Below the pieces are notes generated by a model, which saw only the letters and a program-made list of their open reading frames with translations, was not told where the DNA came from and did not search any database. This document shows positions 1 to 13,600 of a stretch of 64,000 nt of DNA, in pieces. Within the stretch, counting starts at the first letter, position 1. Every line of letters starts with the position of its first letter. The stretch comes from Melanocharis versteri (lineage: Eukaryota; Chordata; Aves; Passeriformes; Melanocharitidae), in NCBI GenBank assembly GCA_013397845.1, contig VZTG01002908.1:213576-277575 (forward strand), read 5' to 3'. The translations under genes were made by a program, and so were the position numbers.

Positions 1-2315
1 CTGTCTGGATTAATTAATTACCTCTAGGAAGGCTGTTTAATACATGAAGATGTTTCTCATCCTTAAAGGCCAGTTTAAAATGTTACATTGGGAAAAGCTG
101 CTAAATAAAGAAAAAGTACTAGAAAAGAAAGGGTTCATTTCTTCCTTCTGTGTAGACTAGGAGGATATGGTATCAAGAACATTGTACAAGACCTAGAAAA
201 TTGAGTTTCTGAGAGTCTGACTGCTAAGATCATTCAGTCCCCAAGCCCGTGGGAAGACTATTCAGCCATGAGTAGACTGTGTCACTGTTTTCATATCTTA
301 TCTGTGAGGAGCCAGCTCAACTCACGAGCATTTGCAAAAACTGGAATGTGCTACAAGGATGCCAGAGGGACTCTTGAGTCTGCAACAGTTCTGCCACTGG
401 GTTTTCCTGTCTGTGGTGTCAGGCTCAGGCTGTCCTAGGTAGTGGAGACCTGGTGGCATAAGGAATATATCATGTGGATAAGGTTGGTGCTATTAATCCT
501 CTTGTTATTATAACCTAAACCCCATATTATTAGCTGACATGTGGTGAATGATTCCTAATCTGTTAATCTAACATGATTTAAAGGGATGATAAAAATAGTG
601 TGTTGCTTTACAGCCATTCATTTATGGAAAGTAAACTTTATCTAGTGCACAAAAATGAGGGTGGTTAATTCCAGGCTTACATTTCACACACCCCAGTTCT
701 TAGAATTTATGTCTTTTAAAATAAAATATTAAGATGCTGTGATTCTATAACATGTTTTGGTGGTTTTACTGAATCATTGTAGGAAATATTGATTTAGGCA
801 ACTAAGTCTCCAGAGATAAAATTAGGCACTGAGGAACAAACTCTGCCTACAAAAACAAAATCAGACATATTTAAAAGTATAATAGTGCTTGTATTAGAGA
901 TTTAGAATGGTAGTTTTCTGATGCTTTATTGAATATTTTTATTCTGTTTGGAGGCTGGACATTTCAGAAGTTTTTTGTAGGAATCTTAGCACCGCAATGA
1001 TGGCTGAGCTAAGTCACTGGTTCTTCAAGAGTTTAACTGCTTTGATCTGTCAGATGTGACTTCCTGGGTACAATCTGGAGGACAAAGGTTTGGGTTCTGC
1101 ATCAGGATCCTGCTGCCCATCACATCTACCAGCCACGTCCAGGACATACCTGAGAACACCATTGACACAATACTGGGAAAAGACTGTTATAATTTGTTCT
1201 AAAAGGGTTACTTTTCATCCACTGACATATAAATGAATGAATATTTTAAATTGTCATCGGCGCGCACTTAAGCATATTATTAGCCTTTGCTGAATAGTTT
1301 TATTAGTGACATTTTATATTCTCTGTTGTGAGCAATATAAATATGAGGGTTTTTTTTGCTTATGATAAAGGCCTTTTCTTCAAGAATAACCTTCTTTAGC
1401 ATATGTTAGAAATGGGGTGACAAGTTAGGATAAGAACCAACCAATCTCAGTTTCTGTATGTGGTGAAATAACTCCTAACAGGCATCTTTGCTTTCAGCCT
1501 ACTTTTGTCTGCCTACAAAGAACTTTGCTTGTCAAGAATTGTAGGTACCTACTCTTCAAGTGGAAAGAATAGCTGGCCTCCAGCCTCCCACAGGGAGAGC
1601 TGAGAATTAAAAAGATCTTTTAGAGAACCTAAGAATGGCTTTAGCCCCTTCAGCAGCCGAATAAGGTTTTATAATAGAAGTGCAAACACACGTGCTGCAA
1701 CTCTCAGTGAAAAGCTGTCATGATAGCACAGTATTTGCAATCTAAACCTCAGCTTTTCCAGGCATTCTCCTGCACTTTGTAAGTGCTTTTGACGTACAAA
1801 TAATTTCTGGCGTAGCTCTTCATAATTCTTGACGAATATTTGAAAATTGTAATCTCCCGTTACGAATGTGGATGAAATGGGTGTGCTGGGAGCTTTCCCC
1901 TCAGTACACAGTGTACAGCAGAATGGGCAGGGGCTGCTGAAATGAGCTACAGAACTGCTGGCAGTGAGCATCACACGCTGTAGGCAGGTGTGCACCTGGC
2001 TGCCTCGGCTCGGTCGAGTTCCTGGTGTGCTCGGGTACTGCTGGTTGTGTTGGGGATCCCTGTAAATGCACATGGCAACAGCTCCTGCCAGTGCCAAGCC
2101 CTTCAGCACGAGCAGCAACAACTTCTGAGCTCCTTTGTTGCCCAGAAGAAATAGCCACTACTCGGGACACGTACGTTTGTTCTCCCAAGGCAGCATCAGC
2201 CGCAGGATGTGAGTGCAGGTCAGGGAGCTGTGAATCCCTCCCAGAGTGCTGTGAAATCCACCACCCCACCCCCACTCATCCTTCCAAGGAGATCTCATCG
2301 CCCAATTCTTCCTGC
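1..2315. other. Non-coding, no feature recognised
   Basis: Moderately AT-rich unique-looking sequence. No exon with splice signals and no recognisable repeat. The short reading frames here lack homology I can name. Confidence 0.7.
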
Positions 2316-3029
2316 ATGTTCTCCCCTTCCTCCAGTCCTGCTGGCTTCTCCTTGCACTTGCCCTTTTCTTCTCTGACCTTCAATGACACAATTACCTCTC
2401 CCATGCCATTCATGATAACTTTATTTCCCACTCTCCCCCTTGCCCCTTCCCTTGCATCCTTCTGCCTCTACTCTGTGTGCTTCACTGGGAGATGCCTTTT
2501 TTCTCTTGGGTTTCCCTTTCTTCACTCCAGCCGTCCTGGACCTTTAGTTTCTGATGTCCTTCTGTGCCAAGAGAGGGACAGTGCTGGAAAGCTGTGCCTG
2601 TTTGAGAGAACAAGGGACAGTTTGCTTTCAGAATGCTGTGTTTTTAGGACTGAGGCATTTAAAACATACGTATTGTATAGAGTCAGGAGTACATCTAACC
2701 CCATTGCATGCTCTTACCTTGTCTTCTGTCCTGACAGTTTGAACTGGGCTAAATTTCCATTTATCCACATTGTATCATCCCATATGTTCTCTGCCTGCTC
2801 TAGCTGCAGTCTCTCCCTGGGCATGTGCACACGCAGCCAGAAGTTGAGGGAGCATAACCCAGTTTCCTGCTGTCCACCCCAGGGAGAAGAGAGGAGAAGC
2901 TCTGACCAGAGTGACTGCACGGAGGATTCAGTCAATTCCCAGCCTCACGCCTTCCCTCTCCTCCCCTGTTGGGAACCCTCCAGCTGTCTCTGTGTTTACT
3001 TCTGCCTTCCCTGTGGCATCTTCTTATAG
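2316..3029 (+). other. ATG-initiated open frame of 237 codons, probably not a gene
   Basis: The frame is open further upstream to 2025 (GTG), but the first ATG is at 2316. The + strand is C/T-rich here, which by itself suppresses stop codons. The translation is Ser/Leu/Cys-rich without a domain I recognise. An AATAAA lies at 3317-3322, but I see no promoter or splice evidence. Most likely chance. Confidence 0.15.
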
Positions 3030-3187
3030 TCTCTGTTCCTCTTTTGCATGCTGGAGAGAATGTTATCTGCAGCCCTCTTTTTTCCTCTTCTGATGGACTG
3101 GGCATGCCTGGGCTCCTCCAGAGCTCTTATCCTGCCGAGGCAATGAAAGATGATGCATTCATTGCTTCCTCTCGTTCATGCCATCCT

Positions 3188-3206
3188 TAACAACAACAAC
3201 AACAAA
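3188..3206. repeat. (AAC)n simple repeat
   Basis: Five to six consecutive aac units followed by an A/C-rich tail. Confidence 0.85.
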
Positions 3207-4037
3207 ACCCTTTCCATCCCAGCCTGGTTCCTCTGTGCAGTTCTCAGCTGACTTTTTAGTACGCCTGTGTCTGTCATTTGTGAGATTGACTGCACAAAAA
3301 CTGTAGGTGTAAATTTAATAAAAATACATCTGTAAACATTACAGCACTCAGCACCATGGTTTTTACGAAATGTAAAGTAAAGCTGGTTGTCTGTATCATA
3401 GGTTTAGGGTGGTAGCTAGCTGGGCTTTATTTCAAGGTTATGTTCCTTGATCCTTTTCCAGGTGAGACACTAAAGAAAAATACCCATTAAGTTTCTGAAA
3501 GGAAAAGAAGAGGCATCTCAGACTGGTGTGGTGCCCTATTGTAACACTCAAACAGGATTTTTCAGAGCTAGATGAAAGCATGATAAATTGGTGACAGGAA
3601 GGGTCAGTCAGTTGCAGGGGAAAAAAACCCACAAAGTTTGCCCTCCTGGCTACATTCATGGACTGGATGACATTCCTGCTGCATGACAAATGTGCAGGCA
3701 TCATCTTCCCAAGCTGGAAGGAGATACAGCAAGAATGTGGGAGAAACCAGATGAAGCCAAGTGCATGATGGAAGGATTTAGGAAATTAACCCCTTCTTTA
3801 GGAAAGGAATTAGGCTAGTCATAGATATCCATAAGGGGAATGGTGGTGAGGGAACAAAGATGGGAAACACGTCAGGCACGCTGAGAGGAGACAGGACAGC
3901 AAGACATGAGATGCAGGTCCCCAAAAGACTTGTGTAAGTTGGTCTCTAAAGGCTTACATGACTTTTTACAAGCCTTTAACATAGACACTGCTGAATCCTC
4001 ATTGCTCGAGCCTCCATGATCTTCTAGGACTTTCCAA

Positions 4038-4060
4038 TCCTGGAAAATGTCTACCCAAGT
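4038..4060 (+). repeat. 23-bp direct repeat, copy 1
   Basis: Starts tcctggaaaatgtctaccca (first 20 bases). It is identical over 23 bases to 5103-5125, with no similarity in the flanks. Nothing else in the area explains it. Confidence 0.9.
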
Positions 4061-5102
4061 TTTTGTCCTCTTTCTGTCTTTTCTGGGCTGTCTGTGATGC
4101 TTTGGTGTTAGAGGAGGAAAGCAGCCCAGTTTGTGGCTTCTACCTTGCAGTATTGCTGCCCAGCATCTTTACTCCTCTACCAGTGCCGACAGTTTGTCCT
4201 GTCAATAGTCAGAGGTGCCATTTCTGGCACAATAATGGTGAACAACTGTAGTGGTGCAACAAAAAATGGGGTTTCTGGAGCCTTTATTCCATGCACCCTT
4301 AAGAATCTCTGCATGGCCTCCTGACCGTCTGCCTGCATGATCTTGGCAGAGCCCAGGTGAGTTGTGGGGTTAAAGACCACATGGAATAAAATAAAACATC
4401 CCAGCTCCCAAGAAGTAGAGCCTAAGGAGGGGTGTACAGCAGATGTAAAAAGTGCTGAAGAAGCTTCAGCTGCATTTGAGCCTATTCTACTTCCACAGTA
4501 TAGAATGGATAAGTGGGAAGGCAGTTTACAGTGGATACGGAGTCATCATTAAAGCAAGGCTTGCAAGTTCAGCTTGGGTACCTCTCCAAACAAGGGAGGG
4601 CAGCAGCTTTTTTGGTAGCTGGGTTCAGCTGTCTCACACATCCCTGTCTCACCCCTCCTCCCACTCCTGCATCCTGGGAAAGACAGAGCTGTGCACCTCC
4701 AGAGGAAGCTGGGAAAGGAGGGAGGTTGATCACTAGGCTTTCTAGATTCCTTATTGTCAGACCCTCCAGAACCTGCCTGGAGCAGCAGTCACTCCCGAGC
4801 AGCCTTTCTCCAAGATGTCTTGGGAAAGCTTGAGATGTGGAAGCAAAGCTATGGGCATGCATGGAAACACACCAGGTTATGCCACCTAGCTAAAGGATCC
4901 TTCAGGATGCTTGAGAGTTTGGCAATTTCGGAATTGTGGCTGTCCTTGGCAAAGCAAGCCTGGAAAAGTTTCATCAATTTTGTCTGTGTCTTCCCTGAGA
5001 GGCTCAGTTACTGTGGCAAGGCCAGTGTGTGATGTTCCCTGTGGCTCTGAATGAGTCCAGCATCCACGTGCAAATGGCTTCCTACTTTCAATCTGATGTA
5101 AG

Positions 5103-5125
5103 TCCTGGAAAATGTCTACCCAAGT
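5103..5125 (+). repeat. 23-bp direct repeat, copy 2
   Basis: Exact second copy of 4038-4060, 1,065 bases downstream in the same orientation. Confidence 0.9.
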
Positions 5126-7660
5126 AACAGGCAACTGAAAGTTAAGTTAGAATGGACAGATTCAGGCAATCGTAATGTAAATGTCTATACTACTTGGCAT
5201 ATATCTACAAATAACATTTATTTACAGTGTGAGCTAACTGAATCAAAGTGCCTACTGGAAAAACGTTGGAAACAGGCAAGAAGCCCCTGAGATCTGCACC
5301 AAGCTGGACTGGTGGAACAACAGAAGGTTTTCTTAAGCTTATTGGCAATTGATCCTAAAATAAAAAGCTACAATCAATATATTTTAACCTTTTACAGTCC
5401 ACGATAGAAAAATAAGCAAAACTTTCATGGCTATGTGCTGAATTTCCTTGTTTACCACAAGTCTGTATCTTGAACAGTCACATTTCAGCTCTATTTTTAG
5501 GCAACATTCATGGAGAGGAACCACAAGATCCAGAGCTCCTATGAGCTGTGCGTTTCCCAGGGAGACCTCAGGGAGCAGCTGATGTCTTGTTTGCTCTTCC
5601 AAAGAGGGTGGCTCTGAGCTCCCTCTTTCCTGTCACAGCCTTCTGAGAAAGGCAAAGGAGGGCATTTCTTCCTCACACCCCTCAGGATGTGTCAGGGCCA
5701 TCCTCACGGATGGACAGTGCTGCCAACACTGACTCTGTGCCATATAATCCCAAAAAATACCTGCCAAGAACAGCTGGATGAAGCAGAAATTGCATGTTGC
5801 AAGCTAAGTCCAAAGTTTAATCATTCCTGAGGTAATGTACATAAGAAGGAAATGAAACTCCTCTCTAGAAAATGATATATTTGCTTATTGTCTGAGGAAC
5901 TAAATACTGTGAAAAGGAAAACAGAGTCTGTAGAGTGTTTTAGCTGGTTTTTGTGCAGCTCAGAGGGTAAAGCCTTGCTTTTACTGACTATAGACATAGT
6001 GATAGAAACCATCCCTTGGTGCAAGACTGAATTTAAAGTGGAAGAGTTGATGTGATTATACCATAAAATTCAGTCATACTGAAAATGAAAGCAAAACCCA
6101 TGAAGGATTTACATGAACCCTTAAAGTGACATTAACTTCAAGAAAAATCCACTTCACTTTGTCTGCAAGCATTTCAGGAGCAGGAGGATTTAATGCTGAG
6201 GAAGCACACAGTTTATTTAAACTTCCCCTTCTGCAGCTGTAGAGGGGTTTGAAACATCCCCACGTCCCCTCAGGGGCTCCTGGATGAAGGTGATGGGTTT
6301 GGTTCAGGACCACAGGGGAGGTGCAACTCTCATCGCCCTGTTAAGAGAAATAATCTGGGAATAACTGCTGGGACGTTTCTATGGCATAGCTAACACAAAT
6401 AAATTAATTTAGCAAATGCTGCTTTTCCCTCATCCCCTAAATGTGTTCATGGATCCTGTACAGCACTTACAGAGGTCAGGCAGAGCAGCTGTTTCCCTCA
6501 TAATTTCCCATTTTCAGTCACATTTGACAAAACTGTGGTTTTTCTCTCCTCTTAGGAAGACTAATGTCTGATGTCTGCTCAAATTTACTGAGTAAATAAA
6601 ACATCAGCTGGCGTCCCTGTGTACATTTAGGAGTGTAAAAAGTGGCAAAATAGGTTTGTTTGGGCTGCTCTGGACCAAGGGCAATCATTCCCATAGCACC
6701 CACCTCTGTGCTGCCCAAAGGCAGCCAAAGGGCCTCTCTCTGAAAAGGCAACACATTTACCTTGGGACAAGTGAATCTCCCACCTTTTAGCTTTTTATTC
6801 CATTTGCTCCTTCAAAGATAGACCAAAGATGACAATTTGCTAATAAGATTAGATTATAATTTCAACCTGTTTAATAAAATTTGTACAAATACAATATAAT
6901 GGTTATAATTATAAACTGTAGTTTAGTATCATTATTATCAACATCTGAAAATGAAGCTGGAATAATTTCTAGTATGATCAGCAGCAGAGAACCCATGTCT
7001 CAATGCCGAGTCTTTATAATGAAGATAAATTGCATTTAGATACTTTCATGGATGCTTCAGCCTAGTCAAGGCAATTTGTTGTTTTTTCCTCTTTGAAATA
7101 ATAAATTTCTGTTTGTACCTCTTACCTATTCACTGAATAAATATAACATGGATATCCATGAAACCTCAGAAATTACATAACAGTCAAAATTCAATGACTA
7201 CAGATTTGCATTTGTTAAATTCTTTTTGCATTGAGGTTTACAATTTAATGTGAACTCCTGGTGATCCTGAAATAATTCATGGCTTTTTAGTGGCTTTAAT
7301 GGGGCATCAAAGCGGACACATCCCAGAGAGATGAAGACAAAACACCTCAGAGTAAAATAAAACAATCACTTTGCTACAAGAAAAATGCTATCAACTACAA
7401 TTAAACTTAGTGTGATGTATGTAGATGTAATTTTTGCAAAAATATGGGCAGCCCCTACCTATTTTTATACCTATTTGGTTATAACACTTTTATAACTGGC
7501 ATAGACCCACAGACGTGTTTTCCCTTTCCTGGTGGTGCTGTAGCTTGTCTGGTTTTGCACCTGACAAGCCGAAAGCATCTACATTCTAACCTTGTCCAGG
7601 AAGAAGATTGTACCAATTTATCTCAATCTTTTCTAAATTGGAGTGGTTAAATTGATACGC

Positions 7661-7674
7661 GTGTGTGTGTGTGT
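7661..7674. repeat. (GT)n microsatellite
   Basis: Seven consecutive GT units preceded by a CGC. Confidence 0.85.
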
Positions 7675-10600
7675 GCAGCTGATGGTGTTGATCTACACTT
7701 CTCTTCCAATTAATCTCTCTGGCAGTTGCAGCACATCCTGCCTACCAACCAGTCCCTGAGTGTGCTTGGGAGGAGTTCAAAGACTGCAACTAGAAAAGGA
7801 CTGGGCTGCAAGCGAGCCAAAGCAGAACTGAAACTGAAGTCCCAATGTGTTTTGCCTACTGCTCAGACCTCCTTTGCAGTGCGACGTCTCCCTGTGCCCC
7901 AGATCAGGAGGTTTGTCACCAGGGACTGTCTGAAGCCTGTTTGATAGACCACATTTTCTAATGCTGTTTAAATACATTGCCCTTTCCAGAGGTGCAGTGT
8001 AGAAATAATTATTTGTCCTTATAGGACTCGAGCTTAATAACCCCCTTTAAACTTAGTCATTCTCACCTTTCTCCTCAGGATTTAATTTGACCAACATTTA
8101 AGCAGACAGGTTCTTATGCTCCCTTCACTCTTAAATGGTTCTTCTCACCACCAGCATCTTGTCCCTGTCCCTGGGCTCCCTGTTTCACCATGCTATTGTA
8201 AATATTTGTGCAGTTCCTCGAGGCAAAAAAAGGAAAGAAAGAAAGGTTGCCTTTAACCACATCTACTTTGCCATGTGGATATAGAACCAATTTTGCCAGA
8301 GAGGGGAGGAGGCAGCATGGCTGAGAAGAATGGCTGGGAGCATGGGGAGAGGGGGACACCACCTTTCAGGGGCTGTGCTGATTTGGAGCATTTCTCAAGC
8401 TGCACACCCTTCAGATCAACCTTTTATTTCACATGATGCCTCCTCCTAAGGAATTCTTCACTGATATTTGCATGTTGACTAAGTATATCTAGTGGTGTCA
8501 CCCTGGGAGCTGTGCACGTCTGGGGCTGACTCTCACTGCCTGGGATGCCACATAGGAGTCCTGGCCACTAGGGCTCAACTCTCAGTTAGTATCAGACATT
8601 CAGTGATAACAAGTGGGCACAAAGACTTTGCTGTGGCCTCTCTGAAAGACAGGAGTAAACCCAAAGCTTATTTGTGCTTACCTGGGCCTGTAATTAAACC
8701 ACTAGGACACTAAGGCCTTAATCCAATTGAAAGTTCTTTGATTACAGCATTTTAAAATGTGCCTTCATTACAAACTCAGCAGGCCCAATTATTCTGCAAT
8801 TATAAACATGAATAAGTGGTATAGGAAAATCAGGACAGCCTGGCGGATTTGAGGATGGCAACTGCTCCTGAGAAGGACGCAGATGTGCTGCTCAGGAGTG
8901 ATCAGAAGCTGCTGCCAGGCAACGAGGGTCCTGAGAGGAACCTCCTGGGATGAGGGGCAGGACCTGGATCATCTCATCTTCCAGAGGGAGGTGAGACTTG
9001 CCAGGGCCTCCCCACCACCGCAGAGAGCAGCCCCAGGGAAGCAGAGCAGGGAGAGGCACTCTTTTCCTCAGGGCTGCCAGAGAACCAAGTGCTGGTAAAT
9101 GACTTTGGTTAAAGCTCTTTCAAGCTGTCTTTATGACTGTAAGATAAATTGGGACATCTCATTTAGCAAGAAAAAGGACCCAGCCCTGGCCTTGTGTTGG
9201 CCCTCTTCTCCTTCCTCTTTGGATCAGGGAAGACAAGTCATGGTGGTCATGAAAATGACCATGACGAAAGAAGCTTCTCTAACTGTCGGTTAGCATGGTC
9301 TTGGTTCCCACACTTGCCTTTCTGTTGAAGCCTTATTTGAGACCCCTGGGATATGACTTAGGCTTGACTTAACTAAGCTCTGGCTCTTGAAGGTAGTTTT
9401 CTCACCAGCTGCTATGCCGGCCCATTGCTGGAGAACCAAGAAACACGAGATGAAAAGAGGCCACAGACTGGTGACCGCTTCAAATTACACGAAATAATCA
9501 AACTAATCTCTTTTTATAATGCCAAAAATTAAAAAACTGTGATAAAGGGACTTGAAAAGATTATGGATTAATAATAAATTGGTGTTAAGGACACTCAGAA
9601 AACCACAACCCATTTTGGTTGAAGAAAGTTCTGGTGATCACTGCTGCTTCATGGTTCACCTGCTGGCTCTACTGTCTTGCCATTTTGGAGGCAGGTGGAC
9701 TTTGAGGTGACAGCCCAGGCAAGGTTTGAAGGCATCTGTCTCCTGTCAGTGCAGGCTCTGAAGCAGAAGAGGCAGTAGATGAGCAGGTGACAGTCTCAGG
9801 GTTTCAAACTCTACCTGTTACAACTCTGCCTTAGAGAAGAAGGTTCCCCATGCTTGATGGAAGCACATCTAGCACATTAGCAAGCAGCATTTCAAATGCT
9901 CTCATGTTTTAGGAGCTGGGAAGCAGAAGTTCAAGGTAAATATAAAGTTACTGGAGTTGAACATGTTACTTCTCATCACCCAAGGTAAGGTAACTTGTTC
10001 TGAGCAAGCTTCAATTGAAAGGTATTGAGCCTTGACAAAACACCTCTCCCTGGAGGTTCAGCCAGGGCAGTCCCTGCCCTTTCCCATTCTTTTGGCCTCA
10101 TCTGTGCCTTCCTGCCCTTCCCATCAGTGCTCCTCCAATACTGATGTGAGCCAGACCGGGGAGACAAAAGGAGAGAAAGAAAATCCCTTCTTCTGAAGGG
10201 TGAGTTTAACTGGCTCCCAGGAGAATTCCCAGCGCCAGAGAGGACGAGGAGGAGGAAGGGTGGGAACAGGTGCTGGGCACAGCAGAGGGGGAGTTTTCAG
10301 CTGCACCAAGTGGTTAGGCAGGCTTTTGGCTGTAATGTCAAACCACACCTGGAGTTACACCAGCGCGGAGCCGCGCGCCGTGAGGGCGTGGGACAGGTGA
10401 CATGGCCCTCTGCCACTGCTCCACTTTATTGTCACACTGTTAGAGCAACGGCCTTCCCATCCAAGGCTGGCATTCCCTGCAGCCTTAGAGGAACTGTTCA
10501 GTTACCAGGTGAGTCCCATTAGCTGCAGCGGTGGCCCTGGAGAGCTGAGACCTCTGTGTGCTGGACAGACAGCACCTGGGCTCTTGTCAAACACAGCCAA

Positions 10601-13600
10601 GGCTGTCAGAGGAGAATTACAGAAATATGAAGCAAATGCTGAGCATGATGCCTGTGCGATAAATACTTCTCTGAAATTTTAAAAAGGCTAAATTCTGCAC
10701 AGGCAACTCCTTTTACATGAGAGAGTCATGCCCTATGAGGGCCTGCTTTTTTCCAGGTGACACTGCAGAGATCCTTGCAGGAGTGGACACTTGGCCAAAG
10801 GAATCCCACTGTTTCTCTTCCAGGACCTGAAGGATCAGGAAATGTGAGTAACATATTTCTCCATGTTTGCAGAATCATAAGTGATTCTCATTGCAAAGCA
10901 TCGACTAAAAATTGCATCAGACTCTGAGGGAAAGGTAGTGATGAAAGAAGGAACTGCATTCCATTCCCTGAAAACCAAAAAGCTTTTGAAAGAAGAAGAA
11001 AACTGCCACAAATTCAGCTTTTGTTCTGGACTGGGGCAGATATTTCTATGCAGTGTGATGCTGACCACACAGCTGCCCCTTTGCAGCTAAGCCTTGATAC
11101 CTGTAACAAAGTTTGCTTTGGTTTCTTTTGCCATTACCATCTTCAGATGTATTCTTTTGTTTAGCAAAATGTTATTTGGCTCCCTCTAAAGCCAAAGGTA
11201 GATGCTACTCGATTTTTCTCCTGAACATCAATCTACATTTCGAGCTGTGCAAACCCTCAAGGCAATAATTGCTCAGAAGTGGACCGTGCTGTTTGGTGTG
11301 GACGCCCCGGCCGCTGTCACAGAGTTTTGCCAGCTGTGAGGAACTGCCAACACACCTCCATCTCCTGGGGGTATAAGGAGGCAGAGCTGCCTCTCTGCTG
11401 CCAGGAGAAACCCCTGGTGCAGACACAGTCACGCTGGCAGCACTGGCAGCACTCCTTCCCTCCAGGGGCTGCATCTCTGCTGTGGCAGTGAGGAACAAAG
11501 GTTTGTCCATTTACCTGCAGCAGGGACGTTTTGTCAACGGAATGCACAGGCTGGACTTTTGTGCAGCAGAAGTGGTACCTGTCGTGCTTGACCTTGATGT
11601 CTGTGCATTCTATTCCTCTCAGCAAAAGGTTCTGACTGCTGATTTCGACTCACTCATTCTAGGGTTGCTGGTGATGGACTATTTAGCATATTAATGGGAA
11701 TAAACACTCCTCAGAGAGTCACACTTCATCACAGATTGCTAAACTTCCCTTGCATTATCTTACTAAATAATATGCATTTATTCAAATTACATTTATTCTT
11801 AATATGTCTGAGATGCTCATGAAAGTGTAAAATAGATGTTTAACAACAAGTTCTTCTCCCTCCTTAAATTTTGGCTTAATTTACTGTTTTATTTAAAAGA
11901 GGAGTCACAACTGGCCATTGAATAAAAACATTTACTTGGTTTTGTAAAAACCATGCCCTTCTGTAACACCTTTGAAAGGAGGTAGGCATACACTGACAGC
12001 TCCTTTCTCTTGAAGAAGAATGCATATCCCTTTGCCTCTGCTTCTCCTTGGGATGAGAAAACATGCAAACCAAAGCTGTCATTTAAATCAGGCTGCTTAT
12101 ACCTGACCCTGCAAGGGTTAAATGGTGTCATTGCAGTTTCACTTCCTCTCAGACAGAGAGAACTACACTGTATGAAATAATTTGTTTATATTCCTTTCCT
12201 GTTCCAGACAGAGTTACCAAGCACATTAATATGACTACTGCATCAAACACTTGCATTCCTTTTGCACAAAGCAATTTAAAGTGCATATTTTGAGCAGGTT
12301 TTCTTTTCTTGACCTCTTCTCTAAATGAAAGCGATCCTCAGAAAATTTTGCAATAGCTAAGTAATTGGTCTGGATAAAAGTCTTTGCCCTCTAGAAGCAT
12401 TTTCAAGTGTTTGGAGTGATAAACTCCTTCATTAGGGACCAGTAATCCAGCAGAGTGTTGTGATTTTGTAAGTGGCAGATACAATAGATGTGCAAGTTCA
12501 GCTATGCATTTCAAGAGAATATATCTTGGCTGTTATTAAACAATCACTGGATAATGCAAAGTAAAATGCTTTTTAAAAGAGGTTTCATGAAGTCTATGAG
12601 CCTGTTGGATCACAGATAAATGACTGCTAAAAGAAAAGCTCATTGACAGCAGCATGTGAGACCAGGCTGTAGGTAAATTCAGTATGAAGCACCTGAATGG
12701 GGACAAGCTGGGGTCAAGAGGGGAAATGCAGGATGCACAAGGCTAATTCCAAACTCTGCTGTAGGGTGCTCAGCTTTCTTGCTCAGGCTGTACTCTTTAC
12801 TCAGTTGCACAAGAAATAATGACAACATTAGTGTCAAGCTACCAGAACTTTTTTTAGGTTACTATAAGGGATGAAAGCAGGACAGGAGAGTCTGGGGAAA
12901 GGTGTGGGAAGGGAAAAGACATGCTAGGAGCAGAAAGAAGAATTTCTTCTACTATACTAACTTTTTCTCCTCTGTAGTCTTCTTTGGGCAGCCTAGTCTT
13001 GCTCCAGGGACAGCTGTACAAGTTGTAATTTGACACAAATCCTCTTGCCTGACACTTTTTTATTCCCTGCTACCTTATTTCCTCTAGTCAAAACAAGCAG
13101 GAAACATGTTTGAAAGGACTACATGTGAATTCAAATGGTGCAGATGATGATCCTGTGGAGAAAACGGCCTTGTTTCTTGACTCCACTCTTCTCCTTTGCC
13201 ATGGTAGGTCATTCCCATGTACCCTATCAAGGCTGCTCCTCTCCCACATTTTTTCCTCTGCCTGCCTTGAAATTAAATCAGACAGCACCCTAGCCCAGGA
13301 CAGCAGGCTGCCACTCAGCTTTTTCTAGCAGGAATTTCAATGGAAGGTGGGAATTCATTGTGTTGCAGGACCAGAAAATGCTCTTCAAGTAGAGCTGTGC
13401 TGTTGTTAAAGATTGTAACTAAAAATTGCTTGCAATGGAGAAACATTCAAATATTCTTAATTTCAAGGAAACTACTGGTAGTTTTCATGGGTTGTTTGCC
13501 AAAGATTGATTATGCATGTGTATTTAAATAAAGGCCATGATATTTGCTTAGCAGCAGGAGGGCATTAGTGTGTGACAATGCTCCCCTGCATCCACTGCCC

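Noticed and set aside
9244..9261. 7-bp stem with gaaa tetraloop
   Set aside because: Too short to be more than chance, and no larger structure surrounds it.
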